A stretch of 5,963 bases of DNA from Chloroflexota bacterium (lineage in GTDB: Bacteria; Chloroflexota; Anaerolineae; Promineifilales; Promineifilaceae): NCBI GenBank assembly GCA_030599405.1, contig JAUVOB010000110.1, positions 1-5,963 on the forward strand, in the 5' to 3' direction. Both the position numbers and the translations under genes were made by a program. Positions within the stretch are counted from its first letter, which is position 1, and the number at the start of each line of letters is the position of its first letter. Below, piece after piece: positions 1 through 5,726 of the stretch. Under the pieces are notes generated by a model, which was not told the origin of the DNA, made no database searches, and saw only the letters and a program-made list of their open reading frames with translations.

Positions 1-225
1 CTGATCCACTTCCGGTTTTTCCAGCTGGCCGAGAAATTGTCGCGCATAGGCAGACAATGACTCGACATAGCGCCTTTGCCCCTCAGCAAAAATCGTGTCG
101 AATGCCAGCGAGGACTTTCCAGATCCAGAGAGTCCTGTGATGACTACGAGTCGATCTCGTGGGATCTCGACATTGATGTTCTTCAGGTTATGTTCGCGAG
201 CTCCGCGAACGACAATCTTATCCAA
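1..225 (-). CDS. uvrA: UvrA, excinuclease ABC subunit A (N-terminal 75 residues, runs off the window)
   Basis: UvrA is the DNA-damage-sensing ATPase of nucleotide excision repair; it loads UvrB at lesions in the cytoplasm. The visible piece is the typical family N-terminus: [16 protein letters not shown], then the Walker A loop GLSGSGKSS (residues 31-39), then [20 protein letters not shown] and [11 protein letters not shown]. These strings are close to invariant in UvrA. The rest of the protein (about 940 residues in the family) lies left of position 1. I chose the TTG at 225-223 because AGGAG (240-236) sits 10 nt upstream and family members begin a few residues before this motif. The frame has no ATG near there and stays open upstream to a stop at about 429-427, so a longer start is possible but those residues look non-coding. 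The gene may be SOS-controlled through the LexA-like site at 444-457. Confidence 0.95.
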   Translation of the reverse strand, partial: MDKIVVRGAREHNLKNINVEIPRDRLVVITGLSGSGKSSLAFDTIFAEGQRRYVESLSAYARQFLGQLEKPEVDQ

Positions 226-240
226 AGAACTGCTACTCCT
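223..240 (-). promoter_or_regulatory. Ribosome binding site deciding the TTG start of uvrA
   Basis: On the minus strand AGGAG occupies 240-236 and the TTG codon 225-223, a 10-nt spacer. This is the only good Shine-Dalgarno match at a usable distance from the conserved UvrA N-terminus, so it supports a non-ATG start here. Confidence 0.6.
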
Positions 241-443
241 TCGGTCACAAAGCAAAGTGTTTGGAGTACATCCTGTCAGCTTGCTGCTGGTAGTTCCAGG
301 TAAGTCAAGTAGTTGCCGATATGAGGAAGAAGACTCCTTCTGAAGAAAGCGTCTCTTTGGGAGTACATGACTTATGATCGCCGATGATCCGGCATCGATA
401 GCACCGCACCAAACACTCAATTGCTGTCAAAATGCTAACAGAC

Positions 444-457
444 AGAACGTTTATTCT
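444..457. promoter_or_regulatory. Possible LexA (SOS) operator upstream of uvrA
   Basis: The + strand reads AGAACGTTTATTCT, an AGAA-N6-TTCT dyad. The Gram-positive-type LexA box is GAAC-N4-GTTC; here the left half is exact and the right half is ATTC, one mismatch. It overlaps the candidate -10 element of the uvrA promoter, where a repressor would act, and uvrA is a classic SOS gene. The arms are short and the match imperfect, so this is a suggestion only. Confidence 0.35.
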
Positions 458-461
458 ATCA
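453..461 (-). promoter_or_regulatory. uvrA: Candidate uvrA promoter, extended -10 element
   Basis: The minus strand reads TGATAGAAT from 461 to 453: a TGn extension followed by TAGAAT, one mismatch from TATAAT. No good -35 hexamer lies 17 nt upstream (TGGTAG at 481-476 is poor), as is tolerated in extended -10 promoters. Transcription would begin near 446 and leave a leader of about 220 nt before the TTG start. Confidence 0.35.
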
Positions 462-543
462 CAGCATACAGTCCTCTACCATAAAGAAGTGGGTAGGATC
501 GACTGAAACTGAACCGTGACAACCACTGCCTTAGGGAGGAGAA

Positions 544-601
544 GATCGGACCCTTTTGCCAGCCATCTGCAGAGTTATGACTGGCAATTGTCCCCCCGAT
601 C
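544..601 (-). terminator. Long imperfect hairpin after the RSH gene, possible terminator
   Basis: Inner arms 556-566 (TTGCCAGCCAT on the + strand) and 577-587 (ATGACTGGCAA) form an 11-bp stem with one mismatch on the + strand, which is a G-U wobble in minus-strand RNA. The loop is 10 nt. Outer arms 544-549 (GATCGG) and 596-601 (CCGATC) pair perfectly around it. The structure starts 32 nt past the RSH stop codon, where the operon should end. There is no proper U tract; the minus strand continues CTTCTCCTCCC, which is only pyrimidine-rich. It may terminate weakly, depend on Rho, or protect the 3' end. Confidence 0.4.
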
Positions 602-632
602 ACCAAGACCTATGAGATAAGAGCTCCTTCCT

Positions 633-2870
633 TTACGTCTTGCTTAGTTGGTCCTTATTGCGAAGTCGCCGGACGTCGTAAACATTGACCAGGCCCTGGG
701 CTTGATGTAGGATGCGAACTAGTTTTCTGGGGCTGGCAATTTCCATTTCCAACACCACTCGCATTGTTCCGTCGACCTTGCTGGCGGGTGTATTTACAGA
801 GGTGATGTTAACATTCTCATCTCGAAGGAGCTCCGCGATTTCGAATAATAACCCCGCTCGATCATATACATCGATCTGAACTGTTACCTGTCTAACAAGA
901 TGCTCCCCCTCTTTGCCCCAATCTAGCTTTATCGTACGGGCGAACATGGGATCCGGTCGCAATGTGTAGCATCCAGTTCTGTGAACCGTGACACCCCCAT
1001 CCGAGCGGAGAAAGCCGATGATGGTTTCACCAGGTCTGGCGTTGCATGCTTGGCAAAGACGCAGACTCCGCCCCCTTCCGTCTGTAATTACAAACTCTTG
1101 ACCAGCCTTATTATGAACGATACTCCCGATATCTCGTAGCGGTTCCTGGTGCCACTCCTGCGTGAGAACTTGCGTCGCGACCGTCGTCGGTAACAGCTCC
1201 GCACGTCCTAATAGATGAAAAAATTCGTCAGTTTGCTCAATATCAAATAAGGACGCTACTTCCTCCGCCGAATATTCGCCCAGCCCAAGCAATTCGAGTT
1301 CGTCACGGAGTATCTTGCGTCCCTCGGTCATCGCTAATAACTCTGGCAATCGGCGGAACCAACGCCGAACCTGGCTTCTGGCTCGACCAGTGGTAAGGAA
1401 ACCCAGATCTTCGTCCAACCAGGTCCTCTGTGGACGGGCCCAGCCGGATTTCACTACTCGGACTCGGTCGCCGTCCCGCAGAGGTTTGCTAAGAGGATAT
1501 GGTCGCTCATTCACGTAGGCAGTCTGGCATTGATTACCTACTTCAGTATGAATGGCGTATGCAAAATCAATGGGGGTCGCTCCTTGAGGAAGCTCGATGA
1601 TATCGCCTCGAGGCGTATATACCATTATCTGTTTTCGGAATACATCTTCGACAACACTTTTAACGCCAGTGCTTATGTCCTGCGGGTCGATGTTGATGTT
1701 TTCGCTGATATTCGAGAACAGGGCATTAACACGCTCGGCGATCTCATCGGTCCACATTGGCGTCCCTGAGTACAGCCATTTGGCCAATATCCCTATCTCA
1801 GAAACCTCGTTCATTGCCACGCTGCGAAGACGAATTTTCAAGGGCTTACCGTCACTGTAAATGACAGTAGTATGAATCGCACGATAGAGATTCTCGCGCG
1901 GAACAGCTATATAATCGTCGAACTGGCCCGGAACCGGGCGCCACCTCTGATGTAAATAACCAAGGGCGAGGTAACATGAGGGGACGTCTTCCAGAAGCAC
2001 GACTACACGTCGAGGACTTTCCACTGAATCGTATGGCAGTGAACTGGTTTCCATTAGTTTATAGACGCTGAAGATGTTTTCGGGGTTTGGCAATACGTTG
2101 ACGACGGCCATCCCCTCCTTCGTCAGTGCAGATATGATCTGCCCGGCCACGCGGGCGTAGTCTGCCTGCTGTTTATGGAACTGGCGATCCAGAACTTGCT
2201 TGATGACGCGATAAGCATCGTTGTCAGTCACCTGGAGAGAGAGGGCCTCAAGTTCGCTCTTGAGGCGCCAGATACCCAGCCGATTGGCCAAAGGTGCGTA
2301 CACGATCAGCGTTTCGTTGGCTTTCTGCCTCTGTTTTTCTTCAGGCAGGGCTTGGATTGTACGCATATTATGCAGACGATCGAAGAGTTTGATCAGAACC
2401 ACCCGTACATCGTTGGTCATCGCATCAAACATCTTATGAAGACTTGCGTCTTGAATCTCTTCAGCTGGGAGGCGACGGCCCATGGACACTCCGGCTGCGA
2501 CCTCTTTAAGCTTGGTCACTCCGTCAACCAGACGACAAACAGTTGGACCAAACTGTTCGTTTATCTGATCGATCGAGACAAGGGTGTCTTCGGCCACATC
2601 GTGCAACAGAGCGGCAATTAACGCCGGGGCATCGAGCCGGTATTCTGCCAGATAGAATGAGACAGTCAGAGGGTGTGTAAAAAAAAGCTCGCCTGACTGG
2701 CGATATTGGTTACCATGCTCCCGGCGAGCGAGAACGAACGCGTCAAAAACGAGGACGCGATCGCGATCGTTCAGATAGCTGTTGACAATCTCGAAGAACT
2801 CGTGACCATCTAGGCTTACGTGCCAGCGACCTGACTCCATTGTGCCCGGATGCGCTGGCGGGGCAAGCAT
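633..2870 (-). CDS. spoT: RelA/SpoT homologue (RSH): (p)ppGpp hydrolase with degenerate synthetase domain, TGS, zinc-finger and ACT domains
   Basis: RSH enzymes set the cytoplasmic level of the stringent-response alarmone (p)ppGpp. This 745-aa protein has the full family layout. The HD hydrolase domain (about 35-215) keeps R57, H66, H90-D91, E94-D95 (LLHDVAEDT) and FDRLHNMRT (163-171), so it should degrade (p)ppGpp with Mn2+. The synthetase region (about 255-370) is recognisable from YDDYIAVP-type residues and AIHTTVI, but it is eroded: the RXKD segment reads ETSS (274-277), the catalytic Asp of FDLxAxR is S286, and the catalytic Glu of the IEIQIRT motif is K345. TGS follows (about 415-475, with ATPIDFAYAIHTEVG), then a helical linker, a Cys/His finger (C606, C609, H630, C634) and ACT (about 662-735). 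The ATG lies one base after the regulator's TGA, with a weak AGGATGAAGAG upstream; Met11 (2840) is an alternative start without a clear RBS. I predict hydrolase-only activity by residue comparison. Confidence 0.95.
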   Translation of the reverse strand: MLAPPAHPGTMESGRWHVSLDGHEFFEIVNSYLNDRDRVLVFDAFVLARREHGNQYRQSGELFFTHPLTVSFYLAEYRLDAPALIAALLHDVAEDTLVSIDQINEQFGPTVCRLVDGVTKLKEVAAGVSMGRRLPAEEIQDASLHKMFDAMTNDVRVVLIKLFDRLHNMRTIQALPEEKQRQKANETLIVYAPLANRLGIWRLKSELEALSLQVTDNDAYRVIKQVLDRQFHKQQADYARVAGQIISALTKEGMAVVNVLPNPENIFSVYKLMETSSLPYDSVESPRRVVVLLEDVPSCYLALGYLHQRWRPVPGQFDDYIAVPRENLYRAIHTTVIYSDGKPLKIRLRSVAMNEVSEIGILAKWLYSGTPMWTDEIAERVNALFSNISENINIDPQDISTGVKSVVEDVFRKQIMVYTPRGDIIELPQGATPIDFAYAIHTEVGNQCQTAYVNERPYPLSKPLRDGDRVRVVKSGWARPQRTWLDEDLGFLTTGRARSQVRRWFRRLPELLAMTEGRKILRDELELLGLGEYSAEEVASLFDIEQTDEFFHLLGRAELLPTTVATQVLTQEWHQEPLRDIGSIVHNKAGQEFVITDGRGRSLRLCQACNARPGETIIGFLRSDGGVTVHRTGCYTLRPDPMFARTIKLDWGKEGEHLVRQVTVQIDVYDRAGLLFEIAELLRDENVNITSVNTPASKVDGTMRVVLEMEIASPRKLVRILHQAQGLVNVYDVRRLRNKDQLSKT

Positions 2871-2871
2871 A

Positions 2872-3624
2872 TCAGACGCTCTTCATCCTATTCGCACGTC
2901 GATAGTCAACAAAACGATAGCCGACGCCGCGCTCGGTCAGTATGTATTTTGGCTTGGATGGATCTTCTTCAATCTTTTTCCGAAGGTAATTAATATACAG
3001 GCGCAGATAGTGAGTCTCATCCCGGTACTCGTACCCCCAAACCTTAGCCAGTAACGTTTCGTGAGGAACCACCCAACCGGCATTTTGAATGAGATGGGTC
3101 AAAAGACGGTACTCAGTCGGGCGCAGATCGATTCTATCGCCATCGACTATCACTTGATGCCGGTTGAAATCAACTGACAGACGATTGTCTATGTCCAGGA
3201 TTGTGCGTGGTGGCGGCGACGGCCAGTCGGCTCGTCGAAGAACTGCATTTACGCGGCTCACCAACTCGCGCGGGCTAAAAGGCTTTGTCACGTAGTCATC
3301 GGCGCCAAGTTCCAACCCGCGAATCCTGTCCTCTTCCTCACCTTTCACCGTGAGCAGAATGACCGGTACAGTAGAAATCTCCCGCAACAGGTCCAATGTT
3401 TCAAATCCGTCCATCTTGGGCATCATGATGTCCATGACGACCAGATCGGGCATGTGCTTTCGCACTTGATCCAGTGCCTCAATTCCGTTTCCGGCTTCAA
3501 CTACGTGGTAGCCTTCTAACTCGAGATTCATGCGAATGAAGCGTATCATCCGCGGCTCATCATCAACGACGAGAACCAGACGAGGTCCGGTTGATTTAAG
3601 CGTGTCTGGTATTCGTTCTATCAT
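2872..3624 (-). CDS. OmpR/PhoB-family response regulator (REC plus winged-helix DNA-binding domain)
   Basis: This is a two-component transcription factor: phosphorylation of the receiver domain promotes dimerisation and DNA binding by the C-terminal winged helix. The receiver domain (residues about 16-131) has the full active site: D21-D22, phospho-acceptor D65 in [14 protein letters not shown]92 and K114 in TKPFSPREL. The effector domain (about 143-240) has the Trans_reg_C signature, with [31 protein letters not shown] and the [11 protein letters not shown] wing. Length (250 aa) is normal. The ATG at 3624 overlaps the TGA of the small upstream gene (ATGA), and the RSH start lies 1 nt past its own stop, so translation is probably coupled on both sides. 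No histidine kinase is in the window, so its partner is unknown. It could be called PhoB/RpaA/MtrA-like, but the targets cannot be told from sequence. Confidence 0.95.
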   Translation of the reverse strand: MIERIPDTLKSTGPRLVLVVDDEPRMIRFIRMNLELEGYHVVEAGNGIEALDQVRKHMPDLVVMDIMMPKMDGFETLDLLREISTVPVILLTVKGEEEDRIRGLELGADDYVTKPFSPRELVSRVNAVLRRADWPSPPPRTILDIDNRLSVDFNRHQVIVDGDRIDLRPTEYRLLTHLIQNAGWVVPHETLLAKVWGYEYRDETHYLRLYINYLRKKIEEDPSKPKYILTERGVGYRFVDYRRANRMKSV

Positions 3625-3866
3625 TCTTCACGCACAAAGGTTATGACTTCATCAATCTCGGCCGATGGGATGATCTCAATGAAAGTCACCCGATGCAAAG
3701 GGATGATCATTGTCGTAACCTCTGCCTCTAAATAGTGTAAATCTTTGCCATCTTTGAGACGCGGATTGTTGACTACTATGGTTTGATCTGTCGGCTGAGG
3801 CAGCTCTTCAAGCTCGCCAACCACTGGATCCTCGTTCGTAAGGTGCAATATGATCGAAATGGTCAT
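3621..3866 (-). CDS. Small conserved-looking protein of unknown function (81 aa)
   Basis: I cannot assign a function. The product is soluble, acidic and rich in predicted beta strands, with no signal peptide or membrane segment. Features include [17 protein letters not shown], then [36 protein letters not shown] and an acidic tail ending in ITFVREE. The alternating strands and short turns recall small SH3- or Sm-like barrels, an impression only. I chose ATG 3866 over the in-frame TTG at 3878 because GAGG (3876-3873) sits 6 nt before the ATG and overlaps the TTG start. The gene begins 18 nt after the FHA gene and its stop overlaps the regulator's start (ATGA), so it is a tightly integrated operon member. 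I recall similar small proteins in Chloroflexota genomes but cannot confirm this here. Confidence 0.8.
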   Translation of the reverse strand: MTISIILHLTNEDPVVGELEELPQPTDQTIVVNNPRLKDGKDLHYLEAEVTTMIIPLHRVTFIEIIPSAEIDEVITFVREE

Positions 3867-3876
3867 CAATAACCTC
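3864..3876 (-). promoter_or_regulatory. Ribosome binding site choosing ATG 3866 for the 81-aa protein
   Basis: GAGG at 3876-3873 lies 6 nt upstream of the ATG at 3866-3864. The alternative TTG at 3878-3876 shares a base with this element and has no comparable site of its own, so the shorter protein is preferred. Confidence 0.6.
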
Positions 3877-3884
3877 AATATGCT

Positions 3885-4388
3885 TCACATCTCAAAGAAA
3901 ACCTGAACCTGGAGATGGCCTAATTGGAAAACGTCACCATTCCTTATGGGAGAAGGCTCATGAGGGGTAAGACTCTCCTCTCGTAAATACGTGCCATTCG
4001 TGCTGCCCAAGTCAACTAACATAACCCCATTCTCAGTACTCTGCAAGGAGGCATGTAAACGCGAAACACCGAGAGACGCACCATCATCGGCCGTCAGATC
4101 CAGGTGTGGATGAATATCCCTATTGGGATCAACCCGACCAATGTGAATCTCGCTATTTGCAGGGAGTTCGACACGCCGTGCGCTACTCAGAACAAGAAAC
4201 ACGATCATGCCTGCCGATACTTGTGGTTCTTCTCGCGGCTCAGTTATCGGCTTGGGCTGAGCAGGTGCAGCTAATCCGCCGACCAATGTCTCGTAATTAT
4301 CTGAAAAAAGCCTACTGCCGCACTCGCCACAATACAGAGCGCCGACCTTATAAGGTTCATTACATTCCTGGCAATTGAGTTCGGTCAC
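3885..4388 (-). CDS. Zinc-ribbon and FHA domain protein (phosphothreonine reader)
   Basis: FHA domains bind phosphothreonine peptides and usually read the output of Ser/Thr kinases. This 167-aa protein starts with a zinc ribbon: C6-x2-C9 and C20-x2-C23 (CQEC, CGEC). A Pro-rich linker follows (about 35-58), then a complete FHA domain (about 61-165). The FHA signature residues are all present: G84-R85 in IHIGR, S109/R110/H112 in VSRLHASL, and N131-G132 in DLGSTNGTY, so ligand binding should be retained. The short hydrophobic run MIVFLVLSS (61-69) fits the first FHA strand and is too short for a membrane helix; the protein is probably cytoplasmic. The start is GTG, overlapping the VWA stop as GTGA, with AAGG (4400-4397) 8 nt upstream. 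Its position next to a PP2C phosphatase and a VWA protein supports a phospho-signalling role. Confidence 0.93.
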   Translation of the reverse strand: MTELNCQECNEPYKVGALYCGECGSRLFSDNYETLVGGLAAPAQPKPITEPREEPQVSAGMIVFLVLSSARRVELPANSEIHIGRVDPNRDIHPHLDLTADDGASLGVSRLHASLQSTENGVMLVDLGSTNGTYLREESLTPHEPSPIRNGDVFQLGHLQVQVFFEM

Positions 4389-5632
4389 GATTCAAGCCTT
4401 ATGGTCTGAGTTATGAGTGTTCGTGTTCCATACTTGAGACGCTTGCGCGCAGATTCCGACAACGCACCCATGGATCTTAGTCTTTCAGTTTCTAGTTCAA
4501 CCTGCTCGGCAAGTGCCGAATGCCCTGCTTCCAATAGCCGGGTATTGAACTGTTGGAGTCTCCGTGTCGCCACCGGAATATCTCCCTCTTCAATATCTTG
4601 CCAGATGCGTTCGTTCATGCGGTAAAGATTTAGAGCCCTCACAGCCTCCGCAAGCTGATACGGCGGTTCGATTGGGTCATGTTCTCCGCTAATTGGAATC
4701 TCCAGCTCATAATCACTCGGATAATCTTTCATTTGTCTAGACGGTATGTCGGAAAGAAATCTAACTGGTAGTCGAAACGATTCCTCCGAGTTCTGAACTT
4801 CAACCTGAAATTCAAGTAACAACGTTAATGGGGAGTCTGCTTCTATAGAACCCAGCCTCATATCCAGGCCATCAGGAACAAACTGCTGGGCATAAGGGGC
4901 AATCTTAAAGACTGACAGCAACTCAACACCAGATGGAAAATCATATAGTAAACGAAAACTCGAAGCGAAAACGACCCCAAGACCTCTTATTTTATCCTGT
5001 AAGTATCCCACTACCTGTGACGGCTTTTCAATATAGATCGACTGGCTTCCAGACATAGCAACCAATTTATCAAGAAATGCCTCATTCCAATCGTCCCCTA
5101 TCCCGAAGGCGCTAATGTCAATACCTTGAATGGCCGCATCGCGGGCCAGCTGAAGACAATCCTTGGTGTCACCATAGGTATGACCATCGGTCAGCAAGAT
5201 CATGTGATTGCTGAACGAATCTAGAGGCGATTTACGGATCTCGTCATACCCTGCCTCGAGTCCTTGGTAAATCTCTGTCCCACCGGAGGCTCTTATCCCA
5301 TTGATTTGCGAAATAAGCGTAGCTTTACTCGTGAGTGGGCTCGACGGCCGAACGACTTCCGCCCGATCACTAAAGGCTACCACCGATATTTTGTCCTCTG
5401 GGCCGATTCTTTCGACAATCATCCCAGCGGCATGCTTAACATTTCCAAGCCTATCTCCCTTCATGGACGTGCTGCAGTCTACGATAAGCGACAGGTTTCG
5501 TGGGAGGTAGGGAACGGTAGTTTTCTTCGGCGGATCGACATTAACGAGCAGGTATAGCAGCTGCTCTCCATCGAAGGCTGCGATAGATTCCCTCGAACTC
5601 TGGATAGTTATGGCCAGCAAGTCGTCAGTCAT
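4385..5632 (-). CDS. VWA (von Willebrand factor type A) domain protein with intact MIDAS
   Basis: VWA domains bind partner proteins through a metal ion held by the MIDAS site. This 415-aa protein has a VWA domain at about residues 45-215 with all MIDAS elements: D52-x-S54-x-S56 (DCSTS), T119 in GGTEIYQG and D149 in LLTDGHTYG. After it comes a beta-rich part (about 220-325) and then a helical C-terminal part (about 330-405, rich in Arg, Glu and Leu), an arrangement seen in other bacterial cytosolic VWA proteins. No signal peptide or membrane helix is visible, so it is probably cytosolic. The ATG at 5632 is the only usable start: the frame is closed by a TGA about 50 nt upstream and no other start codon intervenes, although the RBS is weak. 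Its 3' end overlaps the FHA gene. Likely role, by context only: a scaffold in a phospho-Ser/Thr signalling module. Confidence 0.93.
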   Translation of the reverse strand: MTDDLLAITIQSSRESIAAFDGEQLLYLLVNVDPPKKTTVPYLPRNLSLIVDCSTSMKGDRLGNVKHAAGMIVERIGPEDKISVVAFSDRAEVVRPSSPLTSKATLISQINGIRASGGTEIYQGLEAGYDEIRKSPLDSFSNHMILLTDGHTYGDTKDCLQLARDAAIQGIDISAFGIGDDWNEAFLDKLVAMSGSQSIYIEKPSQVVGYLQDKIRGLGVVFASSFRLLYDFPSGVELLSVFKIAPYAQQFVPDGLDMRLGSIEADSPLTLLLEFQVEVQNSEESFRLPVRFLSDIPSRQMKDYPSDYELEIPISGEHDPIEPPYQLAEAVRALNLYRMNERIWQDIEEGDIPVATRRLQQFNTRLLEAGHSALAEQVELETERLRSMGALSESARKRLKYGTRTLITQTIRLES

Positions 5633-5726
5633 ATTCGTCTTTATGGCAATAGGTCTGGCTCGACCCCAATCTGTCTTATCTGATCAACGGATGAGGACAA
5701 TGCCAGCCGTTCTCCAACGCAGATCG

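Larger units (their letters stand above)
226..632. other. Intergenic region between the RSH gene and uvrA (407 nt)
   Basis: I see no gene on either strand. From right to left it contains a long imperfect hairpin just after the RSH stop (544-601), a candidate extended -10 element (453-461), an overlapping LexA-like dyad (444-457), and about 200 nt of apparent uvrA leader without a recognisable riboswitch. The uvrA frame stays open through 226-426, but the encoded residues are Ser-rich and show no UvrA-like conservation. Confidence 0.6.

Noticed and set aside
76..343. Two overlapping + strand open frames at the left end
   Set aside because: They are antisense to the start and leader of uvrA, are Ser/Arg-rich and show no domain. 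The minus-strand reading gives unmistakable UvrA sequence.
425..430. Perfect TTGACA on the minus strand upstream of uvrA
   Set aside because: No acceptable -10 hexamer is found 16-19 nt downstream; those positions are GC-rich (around GCGGTG).
534..615. Strong Shine-Dalgarno-like GGGAGGAG (534-541) followed by a short + strand ATG frame (577-615)
   Set aside because: The spacing from the purine run to the ATG is about 35 nt, far too long, and the frame has only 12 codons, most of them inside the hairpin.
510..993. Shared 12-mer TGAACCGTGACA at 510-521 and 982-993
   Set aside because: Two copies only, one inside the RSH coding region and one intergenic, with no extended similarity or symmetry; consistent with chance.
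2175..2621. 148-codon open frame on the + strand
   Set aside because: It lies wholly antisense to the conserved HD hydrolase part of the RSH gene, has no recognisable domain and no good ribosome binding site. It is a shadow of the real gene.
2871..2890. Using Met11 (2840) as the RSH start
   Set aside because: There is no ribosome binding site before it, whereas the ATG at 2870 is one base after the upstream stop with a weak purine-rich stretch, typical of coupled genes. Met11 remains possible but is less likely.
5633..5726. Possible promoter in the 94-nt gap between the PP2C and VWA genes
   Set aside because: Several TTG-containing hexamers exist (for example TTGTCC and TTGATC), but none has a reasonable -10 at 16-18 nt. 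The gap is more simply an untranslated spacer inside the operon.
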